Below are positions 45,373 to 57,306 of a stretch of DNA of 64,000 bases, one piece after another (position 1 is the first letter of the stretch; every line of letters begins with the position of its first letter). The notes under the pieces were generated by a model. That model was given only the letters and a program-made list of their open reading frames with translations, searched no databases and had not been told where the DNA came from. Location of the stretch: positions 6,698,501 through 6,762,500 of the forward strand of contig NC_087112.1 of the NCBI RefSeq assembly GCF_963855985.1, written 5' to 3'. The DNA is from Ostrinia nubilalis. Lineage: Eukaryota; Arthropoda; Insecta; Lepidoptera; Crambidae. Position numbers and translations under genes: made by a program.

Positions 45373-45529
45373 TAGGTCTGGTTCAGAATCGCGCGATAAC
45401 CGCGCGGTTTCTGGGTGGTTCTCATTGGCGAGGCACTGATGCTGTAACCGTGTGGTTACAGTTTGATGCAAATGTACGAGAACTGCCCATCAACCGTGCG
45501 ATCATCGCCGTGTCTGAACTAAGCCTTAA
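45373..45529. mobile_element. MITE with imperfect inverted ends (TTAGGTCTGGTTCAGA)
   Basis: The ends TTAGGTCTGGTTCAGAATCG and, inverted, TTAAGGCTTAGTTCAGACAC extend to GATAACCGCGCGGTT against GATGATCGCACGGTT. The GC-rich body stands out from its surroundings. Non-coding; target duplication not clear. Confidence 0.6.
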
Positions 45530-46728
45530 CCTTCGTTTAATAATGGTTTTCACTTTCATTACCTACAAGCGCACTATCCTGAGGGTAGCAATCAAACAGA
45601 ACTATCGCAAACTAAATACATTTAATCCATTCACAATAGGTTACTCGGCGCGGAATATTCCGATATTACTTAACAAGTACCTATATCGCGTGTTCCCGTG
45701 AACTTGACTAGTAACAAAGGAAAGCTATTATGCTATATCAACCTGCCACAATAGGACAGATTTGTACAGTTGATTTCACAACTTACACTATCGAGATAAA
45801 GCTCAGAATTCTTTGGTATAATTTTGGTAGGTTGATCTGAAGTTCAGTTTCAGTTTGACGGCGATTGGCTTTTTACCCGACTGCGACAGAAGGAGGGTTA
45901 TTGAAGAGGCTGTGAGGATGGTTTATTGACTATTTAAAGCTTGTCCGATTTATTTTATAAAATGTACTTGGTCCATAATTAGCAGTCTATGTGTTGAGAA
46001 TGAGTCGAATCAACGCATCTTTATGATCAAAATTGACATCTGTCATTCTTAAATTGACAACCATGAGCACCTGTTTAAAATAACATGGGATGCCATTGTT
46101 TAACCGTACATTAGTTAGTCAACCCTATGAATATGTAACAACAGTGCTTGATACCTGTTTTAGTCAGCAACCCAATGCTAAGCCAAGTGTAAGCTAAAAC
46201 AAATCTAATATTTATTAAAATGGCAACTCCATTCCTTCCCTGTCTAAAGGCAGCTGTGGGTGTCAGGGTTGTCACTAAGCCTGAATAAAAACAAGTGACA
46301 TTAATAGCAAAATTACCATATTTTAATTATCAGACAACATCTGAGGCCGTATCTGAAGGCATCCTGAATTTTGTACGAAAGCCTATTATTATGAATGTGA
46401 CCTTGACGTTTGAGATTTGCTTGAGACCAGAGAATCTTTGCGATGAATTGTTTGAATTAGTAATAAAAATATGAGAAATATTCCCTTAAAACGACGTTGA
46501 TAAAAGACACTAATTACTTAACCAAACAAAACTTATTTCACTAATAAGATAAATGAGGATCAGTACTGTTGTAGAAAATTCAATAAAACTAGTATCTTCG
46601 TTAATCTTTAAGACATAAGAAAGATATATCTTTTTGAATTATCCAAATCGGACCATTACTTACGAAGATATTAAGTAATAAACATAGACCGTTTTTGCCG
46701 CTAAAAGTCAACGTACGCAGGGCCGCGT
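45530..46728. other. No gene; short repeat fragment near 45855
   Basis: GACGGCGATTGGCTTTTTAC followed by CCGACTGCGACAGAAGGAGG (45858-45897) resembles a block common at lepidopteran repeat ends. The rest is AT-rich with nothing recognised. Confidence 0.4.
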
Positions 46729-47998
46729 GACGTCACTATATCCGAATCGAGCGCAGCCGGCGTACTATTGGGATGGAAAATATTTTTTTCCAGCTAAACT
46801 ATCAGTTTTAGAAAAAAACTTTTAATAACATTTATTCATCAAAATAAAGTAACCTATCGACCAGTAATTTAAAAAAATAAAAATTGTGAAAAATAAGTAT
46901 CGCTATGTCCAAAAACCACATTTTCATAGGATTCGATGCAATGCGGAGACGCGGTTGGGGTGAGTGTAACTTAATGATTGTTTGTATTGAACATAATAAT
47001 ACATAATAATATGATGCTAATAATACCCAGTTTCTGGCCTGGGGGGGGGGGGGGGATAAGTCATACCCAGCTTATAGCCTGGGGGGAGGGGCAAGCCTTA
47101 CCCAGCTTCTGGGCTTGGTGGGAGGGGGGGAGAAGCAAGTCATACCCAGTTTCTGGCCTGGGGGGGGGGGGGTAAGTCATATCCAGCTTCTGGCCGAGGG
47201 GGAGTCATACCTAGCTTATGCTTATGGACTGGGGGAAGGGGCTAGCCTTACCCAGCTTCTGGCCTGGGGGGGGGGGGGTCAAGTCATAACCAGTTTCTAT
47301 GGGCTGGGGGGAGGGTCAAGCCTTACCCAGCTTCTGGCCTGGGGGGAGGGGGAAGTCAAGTCATACCCAGTTTCTGGCCTGGGGGGGGGGGGGGTATGTA
47401 ATACTCAGCTTCTGGCCGAGGGGGAGTCATACCCAGCTTCTAGGCTAAGATTAAATAGATTTCCAGGAGGGAGCAGCTGTCCGTTCCTGCAGCAGCTGGC
47501 CCGCCCATGGGAACGGCGAATAGATAGGTAGGTACGTAGGTTTAACTCAGAAAAACTAAATAACAGGTAGGTATTGCGTGTACATCGATATGATCTTCAT
47601 AGCAATGTCTTAGAGCCTAGGCAGAGTGTATCTGCCTCAGCTATACCTTATTGTTAGAAGTAAATAAATTAATACTTATACATTTTTATATTTTACTTGG
47701 AAGAAGATATGACTCTAACAACACTTATGAACACTTTATTTGAATAAATCGCCAAATATACCACCGCGGAGACCCCAATCGCGTCTCTGCGTTCCATTGA
47801 ACCGTATGAGCGTATGGATTTTTTGCGTTATTTTTCACAATTTCTATTTTTAAAAATTACCTGTCGATAGCTTACTTTATTCTGATGAATAAATGTCATT
47901 ACAAGTTTTTCTCTAAAACTGATAGTTTGGCTAGAAAAAAATATTTTCTATCCACGCAGTACGCCGGCAGCGTTCGGATCGGATATAATGACGTCATC
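46729..47998. mobile_element. Foldback element with G-rich minisatellite in the loop
   Basis: The left arm 46729-46961 and right arm 47772-47998 are complementary over about 230 bp with moderate divergence. Shared blocks include TGACGTCACTATATCC / TGACGTCATTATATCC, AAACTATCAGTTTTAGA and ACATTTATTCATCA. The outer limits are not sharp, so the true ends may lie further out and the target duplication is unknown. The 810-bp loop contains the G-rich minisatellite. Both arms contain TGACGTCA, a CRE-like palindrome, near their outer edge. Confidence 0.7.
47030..47450 (+). repeat. G-rich minisatellite, units of about 30-45 bp
   Basis: About ten units of the type CATACCCAGCTTCTGGCCTG are each followed by 6-14 consecutive G. 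Runs of 10 or more G occur near 47041, 47160, 47266 and 47381. The plus strand has many closely spaced G-tracts that could fold into G-quadruplexes. Open frames across it (46978-47175, 47115-47531) only read the repeat as Gly/Trp/Leu-rich nonsense. Confidence 0.9.
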
Positions 47999-49194
47999 GT
48001 CCCCGCGCCGGGCGGTCAGTGAACTTTTTTAGTAATTTGGCCATAACTTCGTCAATTTTTGTCGTAGAACAAAAATTTTTGGACTGTGTATTAAGGATTT
48101 CTTAACCCTATAAATCTGCATTCACAGCTAAAAATCGAAATGATCCTCATTATGTGGGTTTTTTACAGGAGGTATAGAACATGTATTAGCCTTTAATCAA
48201 GTTACATAAACAGTTTTACGATCATTTCTCATTTAGATACATTGAAAATAAGCCAAAACACCTTACTTTCAATTTCGTCCAAACCAGAAGTCCGCTATGG
48301 TTGATGTGTTTGATAAAATATTGAACAATTTTACTTTAAAAATTTTGATGATTTGTTTCTCCATAACCTTAGGTGTTAAAGTGGCAACCCTAGGCCTAAG
48401 GTCACTCAACCTGCAAGTTCAAAGGACGGTATCGCGAAGTTTAGTCGGACAATAAACGTAGCTCCATTCCGATCTGACTTGCCCTTTCTGATTCTGATTT
48501 GATATGACCGTTTTGTTTGAGCTTGAAAGGGAGGGAGATAAACAATTTTGCGGAAGAATTTTGGGTTCATGGAATTGTTTGGTTTATTTTGTAGAGCCTT
48601 TTTGTAAGTGATATTAGATACAATCCGTCATCTAAACAATTTATGCATCTTCCTAAATTGCTTTTGTCTTTGTTTGTACATACATGAAAGCAATTGTTTT
48701 AGTGTTTTTCGTGAAGCTGCTTTTAAAAACACCAAATTAATGCGAGCGAAACCATTTTCTCCAATTTTTTACCGTGTAAAAATGGTTGAATGATTTTTAA
48801 TGGCTGAAAACGCATGTCGCGTGCCATCTCCATGTATAAAAAGGTAAAACAAGAAGACTTTATGGTAGAAATAACATATTTACACCTGCTGCAATGCCGT
48901 CGGAAGATAGGAATTTCAGATTACCAGGTGCATGCTGATATTTAAAATGGACATGGTTCTGCATCAGAAGGTTATAAGAGGTTATGGTTGGTTAAAAGCA
49001 GCGGAGCACTTTCGGGCAGAATTGTATTGTGCTATATGGGACTTGAATACCTGCACCAGAAGTTGGGAAAAAACCTTTACCTACTGTTTTTGATTAAGGT
49101 CTTCAGCCACGCAGCGTGAATCTGATGTGTCTCTGCAAGATGAAGTCAGGTCGCAGATTCTCTAAGGTATATTATCATCAAAGATCACTACCAT
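47999..49194. other. No supported gene
   Basis: AT-rich DNA. A 61-codon plus-strand ORF (48608-48793) has no support. Confidence 0.4.
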
Positions 49195-49303
49195 CGACGA
49201 CCCGGTGAAGGTCGCGGGAAGTACCTGGATGCGGGCAGCGCAATATCAGTCGTTATGGAAAACCATAGACATCATTTGGCTGAAACGAAACGAAAATACT
49301 GAC
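49195..49303 (+). mobile_element. RTE-like LINE C-terminal codons and tail, with a deletion
   Basis: CGACGACCCGGTGAAGGTCG, then TGGATGCGGGCAGCGCA, encodes DDPVKVAGS-WMRAAQ-like residues. The GGGGGAGGCCTTTGTCCAGC block is deleted between GAAAACCAT and AGACATCATTTGGCTGAAAC. CGAA-tailed subfamily. Confidence 0.75.
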
Positions 49304-52019
49304 AATAATGGCAATGAAACCAGTCAATAAATAAATGGATAGACCTTCGGGCTTGGTGTACGATCTTTAGATAAAGATAAAATCCTCGTAACTCGTAGCA
49401 ACATTTTGTCAATTATTATCGGCGTCCACCAGGTTGATATTTGATGTCTCCTAAGCTGCACTATAAACTGAACATCAATTTAGGGGACAAAAAAATCGCA
49501 TAATCCATTAAACACACGGGTTCACCGACCCGCGTGCCCTTTATTATGGTGCTGACTCACTAGACCGGAAAATGGACAGTGAGCAGATCCTATCGATTTT
49601 TAATTTAAGCACCCATGAGACTGATAGAAGCTTTTAGGGTTCCACCTGGAAGTTGGTTAAATAACACCAAAAAGTTTGTAAGCCTGCCGTAGCAGGGTAA
49701 AATGAAGGCAGTTTTAATAACTAATAAAGTCAGTTAGGTAACTTAATTAACTCAGGCACTGTTTAGAAAAGTAGTGGGAAGGAAGAAAGAACTTAAAGCT
49801 TAAGCTACTGGATATTCGATTTAAATCGAATCCAGTCTACAGGACTATTCCCACCACTGTAACTAGCCCCGGTATCATTAAAAGACAAAAGTCTCTCATT
49901 GAAACTGAGCGTGCGCTCTTTCGACACAAATTGTCTAAATTATGTAAGTACCTATTTAGTTGTTAGCTAAATATTTTACTTAGACTTATGGACTTGCTAT
50001 AATGTGTCAATAATGCTTTCATCTATTTCTCTAAAAGCCTCTAATGGCTCATGAAGTCTCACACTATCAGTTGGGAGTTCGTTTCAAGAAGAAAGACAAA
50101 AGATTCACACAGTTCACTTAATGCCCTTTGTTTTCAACCAGTACTCGTATCCAGTTAAAATTAAATATTTCAATCTGCATTTGCCACGATCTCCAGCGGC
50201 GCATAAAATCGTCGCATAATATGCGCTTACGCAGGTGCTGAGCGCATCTGCCGCTGTTTACTACAGGCCGCACGTGCGCCTATTGTGGTATTAATATTAC
50301 GTATGGGATGATTTCTGCTTGTGTAGACAGTTTTTTTGCTGAAGAAGACAATCTTAAAATGAGTTTGTGAGCGAAAGATTTGCAAGAACGTTGTATGGTT
50401 GGGATAGTGAAAATAAAGAACGATTGTCATTTTTTGGACATAAACCCGTAACCACAGCTGTAGTTAAATTACACGAACCAGCACACCAGTTGGGACTGTC
50501 AGTTCAATAAATATCCCTGAATGCTTTCATAATAGACTAAGAGCTAGTGAACGCCAGATCTTCGTCATTTTACAAAAGCTGAGTTTGTCAGCGCACGCTC
50601 CCAATATAGGTTAGTATGTTGGTGAATCATGAAGTTTGGGTCATCGTGGCTTTAGCACCCTAAAAAATTGTCTGGCAAGGAGTTAAAACTGTCAAAACTA
50701 TAATGTTGTATTACAAAGTCAAAAGTTCTTTGTTTAATCTGTCTGTAGTCACCACTCACCACCTCGATTCGTTGTCTTTGGAAACAGACGTAGTCACGGG
50801 GAAAGCTAACAACGTAGTAGTTGTAACATATTCATAATGATATCATAATACGTGTACACGTATGTGACAATGTTACTCAATGAGATACTCGAGTAAATTT
50901 GGATGTAACTTTTACAATGCTTTGGGGTACCAAACGTGACATTGGCCTTCATAATCATGGTTATGACTTACTAGCATTGTAAACCTTTACGGATAATACA
51001 CAATCAAATATTCAGGTCCATAGCGAAGCAATTAATAAGGTAGGGAACAGCCGGCCAAATGAAACACTCGTAGTCATAAACAATAACTTTAATTTGTAGA
51101 ACAAACAACGCCGAATGACTCAGGGTTGCAGATTTTAGCGTCCATTCAAAAAACGTTTGTGATTTAGATCTCATTTCGCATGTTACAATGAAAATTGAAT
51201 CTTTTAATCCACAAATACATACGAGTACATATTAATAGAAATTAGCGGGTTTTCTATCTTAAATTCTATAGGAGAACAAATAATTTATCCAATTGTTTTA
51301 CCCAAATTTTTAAAAAACCGGATTCAATTATCATTTTCGTAACTCAGATTACTAACGTAACTGCTTTCTTTTCAGTGTTTTCAATTTAGCTCAATGACTA
51401 CTATAGACACAGGAATAAGGTGACAATACTACTTTGGAACACGTCGAGTCGTTTAAGCATATGTTAAGTTTTTGGCTAAATGCTGGAGACTGGTCTAACC
51501 TATAGGCAGAGACCTCAGTCCAGCAGTATGACAATTTTCGATACGGATGCTACTAATAAAAATACTGCATATTCGGACAACAGCTAGGCTAACTTTGAAT
51601 GTGTTTACATAAAAAAACTTTCGTCAGATTACCCAAACTTGTTAGTAAGTATCCAACAGCTAACTACTTCGCGAGATTATTATACAAAGTGCCAACTTAA
51701 TAATTCTATCAAAACAGGAAAATGTTTCAGATAAAAATTGCTGTAAGAAGGATAAAAGCAAAATTACCAGCCTTTAAATGAAATAAAAGAACATAAAGAT
51801 AAGATCAAAAATCAAAAGCAAGTCTTAATGATCCTGAAGTACTTATTTATTTAAGTAGTTAAACTTATTCAGATGTAGGCGATATAGCATCATAAAAAGG
51901 AATTCAGGCATCTTAATACGGTGCCGATTGTCAAGAATTTCTACGAGTAATCGGTTAAAACAATAAAACACATATGGTTATTTTAATAATTACTGCAATT
52001 ACTCCTTAACATTTTACTT
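49304..52019. other. No supported gene or repeat
   Basis: This is 2.7 kb without recognised features. A 67-codon minus-strand ORF (50227-50430) is treated as chance. Confidence 0.4.
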
Positions 52020-52110
52020 TTATGGAACAGTAGGTAAACGAGCAGACGGATCACCTGATGGTAAGTGATTACCGCCCATAGACACCCGCAGCCCCGGGCA
52101 CAGAATAAGT
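52020..52110 (-). mobile_element. LINE 3' terminal fragment
   Basis: Read on the minus strand: GGGGCTGCGGGTGTCTATGG, GGCGGTAATCACTTACCATC, then AGGTGATCCGTCTGCTCGTT and TTCCATAAAA. This is a 3' UTR block that follows the LINE tail ORF of the kind seen at 52640-53062 in many lepidopteran elements. It shares 19 bp (ATCACTTACCATCAGGTGA) with the SINE at 26132. Confidence 0.65.
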
Positions 52111-52358
52111 AATAGTACAGGTACAGAAGGATTACTCCGCAAGACGATTTAAATAAATGCGAGTCTTGCTACGACGCGATACAGTGGAATTCAGCTCGCA
52201 CAGCACTACGTACCTACAATTTTATTCACCTACAAGTTTTGTCTCTTTCTATCGCGTGCCTCTGAACTCTTCTTACGCTGTTAGGGTTGCTGTCTAATGA
52301 AAAAATAATTAATCTACTTATTTGTAATGAGGTACGTATGTAGGTAAGTATGCATTCA

Positions 52359-52433
52359 TTATGGAAAACCTTGGGAGAGGCCTTTGTCCAGCAGTGGACG
52401 TCATTTGGCTGAAACGAACGAACGCATTCTGAG
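52359..52433 (+). mobile_element. RTE-like LINE 3' tail
   Basis: ATTATGGAAAACCTTGGGAG, then AGGCCTTTGTCCAGCAGTGG and CGAACGAACG, is the CGAA-tailed subfamily. A short GCATTC occurs on both sides and may be a remnant of the target duplication. Confidence 0.8.
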
Positions 52434-52639
52434 CAGTAGTCATAGTAGGTTAGGTTCCTATACTATCCTAAGAATTATTGATTACCTACATGGCCAACAT
52501 ACCTTTCAGCATCTTTGGGAAGCGGAAAAAAAAAGATAAATCCGGTAGATTACTTTTCCAATTTAAACACCCGAACGCCGCACAATATTTCTTTCTCTTT
52601 ATGTCCATATTTAAATAATACTTCGATCATAGAATTATA

Positions 52640-53062
52640 ATCATACTACAACGCACGCCAGCGTCCTGACGAGCGCGCGCGTGACACTCGACTGATATAA
52701 TACCCGCCGGCGGGGCGCTTCGCTGTAGGTAATTATCGGATGTACCGCGCGGAGTGAGCCAGGCCTGCCCCGGGTGAGTTACAGGTGCGTTGCTGGTATT
52801 CAAGGTATAAGTACGCTCTCTTCTTGAAAGAATGTAGGTCGTATCAGTCCGGAAATACCGCAGACAGATAGTCCATTCCACAGTTTGGTTACGCGGGGTA
52901 GGTTCTGGAGAAACGCACAGTTGTGGACTAAATAAGGTATGTACGCTCTTTTCTTGAAAAATTTAAGGGCGTATAGGACCGAAAATACCGCAGACGACAT
53001 TCCACAGTTTGGTTACGCGGGGCAGGAAATTTCTGGAGAAACGTAGTTGTGGACTGCTAACC
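52640..53062 (-). pseudogene. LINE C-terminal tail, tandemly duplicated
   Basis: Two copies of about 128 bp (52804-52931 and 52932-53062) repeat CTCTTTTCTTGAAAAA/AGAATG, AAATACCGCAGAC, CCACAGTTTGGTTACGCGGG and CTGGAGAAACG. On the minus strand each encodes, with frame changes, FLQNLPRVTKLWNGLS then AVFP-x-YDLHSFKKRAYLYL. This is the W-N-x-LP ... FKxRxxxYL signature that ends many LINE reverse-transcriptase ORFs. Beyond the inner copy, 52740-52803 matches the usual 3' continuation (ACCAGCAACGCACCTGTAAC). It is inactive. The internal tandem duplication is unusual for this tail. Confidence 0.7.
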
Positions 53063-53685
53063 AATGATGACATCTAAGTGATGGGGATGAAAGTGCAATT
53101 TTCATGAACCTTGGAAGTTGGAACTTTGGAAGTTCCGAGTATCCTACCAATTAGTGTAATTAGTTCCAAATACCCCGTCATTAAGGGATAATACTGCACA
53201 CGACCACCGGAACCAACACACGGCGCGTGGCCTAAAATATTTTGATTGAAAAACTGGTCAAGCGCGAGCCGGGTTTCTGCTGAAGGGGTTTAAAGAAATT
53301 ATTTTAAAAAGTCAATATTTAGTCATGCAGCAATAGGGCAACATAGGAAGGAAAGGTCACTTTTCTGCAGTAAAATTCCATCTATGGATCGGTACTTATT
53401 GTCATTCCATAATATGTTGCCTCTGTGATATAAGAGAAGGTCATGCCCTGCATTACAAGACTTGATGATGATAATGACTATCATACCAGCAATGCTACCT
53501 ATGAAAGACTTTTAAAAGACCAATAACATGATCGGTAAATGCCTACGTATGACCGGTATGGTATACAACCATTTCTGCTTTTTTGTGTTTGTGATCAGAT
53601 TTTCGCTTCAGCTGGACCCAGGGTTATAACTGTCCGCTAACACATGATACTTCCCAGGTAATTCATACATTAAAAATTCAACACC
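53063..53685. other. No supported gene
   Basis: AT-rich DNA with nothing recognised. Confidence 0.4.
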
Positions 53686-53689
53686 TCAC

Positions 53690-53830
53690 AAGCTCATTTG
53701 CCAAACCCTGCGGGGCCCTAAACGCACCGAATGCAGCACGGCAATTAAAATCAGACACCGCGGGGACACGTGCGCGTGACTCACCGGGAAACTCAAACAG
53801 CGTGTCGTGCTTCGCCGATGACTGTGTGTT
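53690..53830 (-). promoter_or_regulatory. CpG-rich island with donor-like GTGAGT
   Basis: About 130 bp are unusually rich in CpG (CACCGCGGGGACACGTGCGC). On the minus strand an open frame reads through KHDTLFEFPG into GTGAGTCA, a consensus splice donor. This could be an unrecognised first exon and promoter, or simply a GC-rich transposon remnant. There is no family evidence. Confidence 0.25.
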
Positions 53831-54897
53831 ATGGAAATATAGAACATACTTATCAAAGTTTTCACGGGGATTTTCGCGAAAAATTTGCGGCAAAATACGT
53901 GTTGAAGTGGTGAAATACGTGTTAGCAGTTGAAATCACGATTTGAAATCACCGACATTTTAAACACATTTTTTTTCAGCTCTGAACTCTATCGATCGGTT
54001 TACTTCACCAATAGCTTTTTTGCACTGTAGAATGATTGCTATTATATTATTAGCTATTCTAAAAAGCTAAAATATTATCACATAATAATTATGTGGAATG
54101 TTTATCTTTTGTTTGTTTTGTTTGTCGGAGGATCTTTACCCAGAAAAATCAGTTTGCTCTATGTAAGTTTTCTAATTCTTCAACTCTCCTTTTATATTTA
54201 TTTCACTGAACTTCTATTATTCTCTTCTTTTCAATGGTGTTCAGAAAATTTGCTAATCTATTTCAAAATCTGTAAATAAAACATACAATGATTTGCAGTT
54301 TCAAATTTCAACTCGCTTTACAGTTAAGTTACAGACAGACATAACTCATTGTCCTAATTGGTACCGCCCATGGTGGAACAAAACAAAAACAATGGAAAGC
54401 ACACGCGGGTTAATTGACACCATTTACCCTTTCCAAATCAAGGCAACATCCTTTTTAAAAAAAGCTTTTAACGAGTACACCATTTACGGAGTCTGACGTT
54501 TGATTTGGTTTCTGTGCGTGCGAGTTCTGAAATATCATATATTTCATAAAATAACGCATTGCAGATCTAAGTCAACGCTCGCATGACATCGCTGTTAGTA
54601 CTGAAATTACGTTTTTTTAATATGAACTTTAAAAGTTGAAATAGTGCCGCTATGGCCAAATAAGGTGTAAGGTACAGGTCAGGCAAAAATTAAGCCCGTA
54701 TCATGACATGATACCAAGTATATATGAATCATGGTAGGTAGGTGTGATTGCGGTAAAGTACCTGCCTTGTTCTGCATAACAAAACCATTACTCAAAAAAT
54801 TTGTTAATTCTATTAAAAATACCCACCACGGACATTCAAATTCAACCACTATGCTAGCATTTGTAACACTTAAACTGCGCTTACTACTACTACTTCT
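53831..54897. other. No supported gene
   Basis: Several 60-80-codon ORFs overlap on both strands with no support. Confidence 0.4.
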
Positions 54898-55135
54898 GCG
54901 ACAAAAACCTCGATGCCAAACCATATCTTGTCGCAGCCCCTTAGTTGATCAAAATTGACACCGTTCAACACTAATCGAGCTAAAAAAGCACAAAAACATA
55001 GCTGCTTCTGTGACAAAAGCTCGACAAACTGCGACAAAAACCTCGACGCCAAAACATAACTTGTCGCAGCCCCTTAGTTGATCAAAATTGACACCGTTTA
55101 ACACTAATCGAGCCAAAAAAGCACCAAAGCAGGGT
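54898..55135 (+). repeat. 133-bp tandem duplication (1.8 copies)
   Basis: GCGACAAAAACCTCGATGCC starts unit 1 at 54898, and GCGACAAAAACCTCGACGCC starts unit 2 at 55031. Both share TTGTCGCAGCCCCTTAGTTG, ATCAAAATTGACACCGTT and CACTAATCGAGC. Within each unit, TGCGACAAAAACCTCG is echoed by TGTGACAAAAGCTCG, so the unit may itself be built from an older shorter repeat. Confidence 0.85.
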
Positions 55136-57109
55136 TGTAATTAACCGTTGATGTCACGGCCTAACGCGCAGGGCCCGTACACCCTTTGATCTCTTGTTTC
55201 GGCTTATCAAAAGCTTGTTGCGTCATCATTATTTTTGGGATCGGCAAAAATAGAGACGTGACGTCATAATTCGGGTATACAGGTATCCTGCCTATACTGG
55301 TGGGGTCAAATTTTTTAGATTATATTTCTGAATTTTCTTGCGGAAATAAAGTAGCTTTTGTTGATAATTAGTTTAAAATTACAATACAGCAAGAGAAGGA
55401 ATCGCGAGAGATTAGAAGAATATGGGAAAATTCAAAATATGGTACTTTACTACCTCTACAAACCCTTGAGAAAAGCTAGAAAATCGATATCAGAGTCAAG
55501 AGTTAAATATATCCAATTAATCCCTAAAGTTGGTTAATAGAGTCAAGTTGTTTGTAACGTAAAACTTTACTTACAGAAAGCTACAGCAAGCTCCTGTTTA
55601 CAATTAAGCTTCCTGAATTCCTGATCTAATTTAAACTAACAAGATCTCTAATGAACCCACATATCCATGTTCTAATTGTCGAATAGGAAGGCTGAAATGC
55701 GATGCCTAATCCAACTGCCGATGCCTTAATTGTTAGTGAGAATTCTAGATCTAAATACAGGCGTATAATAGCACATTAAGCTTAACATTGACCTACATAT
55801 CGAGCTTAAGCCACAAGGATTGACAAGGAATAACAAACAACTTTGCAAAGCAACTAACAGTGTCGTAGGAAATGGAACTAAAGAAAATGGAACCGTTAAT
55901 GAAACTAGGTAGTCAGATAAACTTCAATTACATTACTGTAATTGTGTGTTTGTAACGTTAGTCTCATCTGCAAATAGTAGTACTTAAGTAGTAGAAACGT
56001 ACGCGTCACTATCATCACATTGCGTCGGATGTCATGTGCAATCTGCCAAACATCTGTACCCCGTCTAACTTCCAACCTCCAACGGTACAAATCGCTGAAG
56101 CTCGTAAAAATACCTTAACCGTTCCACTTGGGCTGTCGACGGTACACAGGCAATTCCAGGATCCAACCAGTAAGATTGATGATGCGTACACGCGTTCAGC
56201 TTTGGAGGGAAATGAACCGCAACCAATTTGTGTGAATCCTTGTTAAGTACTTTACCCCGATTTTTGGGAAACACCAACGCCTTTTTAGGAATTCTTATCT
56301 TGTGCGAGAACTCCCTTTTTTGGGGAAATTGGATGTTCCATTTAGATTTTTAACTCGGAATTGCTCGAGCTCATAACCGGGGTTCAATAGATAAGTGCAA
56401 CTCTCCCTTTCATAATAAAAATGAAAATATTTACACACGATTTCAAGGAAATTCGCTCTTATTCCAAGAACTTTAGACTCTTCAGTATGAAGGAAAAATA
56501 CTATTTTGTATTTCAGACCAAGTTCTGGCAAAATATCCCAGCTTATCTAACATTAGAACAATACATACAGAGTAGTGTTCTATGCTAAAGCTTATGCATG
56601 TGCTATAAGCCGGTAGTCCGCTAAAAACTTCCTAGGATTGCGTTAACAATTTCATTTTGAAGTAAGATAAAGAAGGAACATTTTATTTCACAAACCAAGA
56701 ATAAGGAAAATCTATGGTCGCAGTAAACGGACATTTCTTTCTTTTTGTTTCCTTATATTAAAGTCACACGTGCTGTTATTTCTGTTTCAGAACGCGTTTG
56801 TTTTGCTTTAGGAAGTGCTCGTAATTCTTGTGGGTAGTGGGATAAACAGACCGATAAAACTACTAAGGCAAGTAAAACACTAATGTGTATTTTACGTGAC
56901 AACTGAATGTAATAAGGGGATTCTTTGAGGGCAAGGAAGACAAAGTGGACGACCGAAGATCGCACCTGTTCAAATCTATTTAGTGACAAGTCGCAAATGT
57001 TACCGCAATCGGGAATCATTTTGATAAAAAGATACAAAAACCAAACCAGTAGCTTCGCTGCGGTCATCCCTTGAGCTAACAGTATACCGTGGCAAAGGCT
57101 TCTTCTCTT
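55136..57109. other. No supported gene
   Basis: Two kilobases with a 70-codon ORF on each strand at about 56034-56277 and a 153-codon minus-strand frame (56753-57214) that begins inside the MITE at 57112. None has a recognisable domain. No repeat family is identified. Confidence 0.4.
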
Positions 57110-57111
57110 TA

Positions 57112-57304
57112 GGGTGGTTTTAGTGTCACGCGGACTGTCAGTGCGGATCGCTCCGCACAGTGTAGCCGATCTGTATGAACTGCTAGAGAGCGGAGCAGTT
57201 CCTCCGGACCGCATTACTCTAAAATGCTCCCTAGAAGTTCATACAGATTGGCCGTGCGGAGCGGGTCCGCACAGGGACGGTCCGCGTGACGTTAAAACCA
57301 GCCC
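57112..57304. mobile_element. 193-bp TA-flanked MITE (GGGCTGGTTTTAACGTCACG)
   Basis: The ends GGGTGGTTTTAGTGTCACGC and, inverted, GGGCTGGTTTTAACGTCACG extend through GTGCGGA and AATCTGTATGAACT blocks on both arms. TA flanks are at 57110-57111 and 57305-57306. The body is GC-rich and non-coding. Confidence 0.8.
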
Positions 57305-57306
57305 TA

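Noticed and set aside
47115..47531. 138-codon ORF rich in Gly, Trp and Leu
   Set aside because: It is only a reading of the G-rich minisatellite. The repeated 'QLLAWG' units come from the DNA repeat, and the frame changes with G-run length.
56753..57214. 153-codon minus-strand ORF, the longest in the window
   Set aside because: Its first 30 or so codons come from the inverted-repeat MITE at 57112, and the rest shows no domain, signal or family pattern that I recognise.
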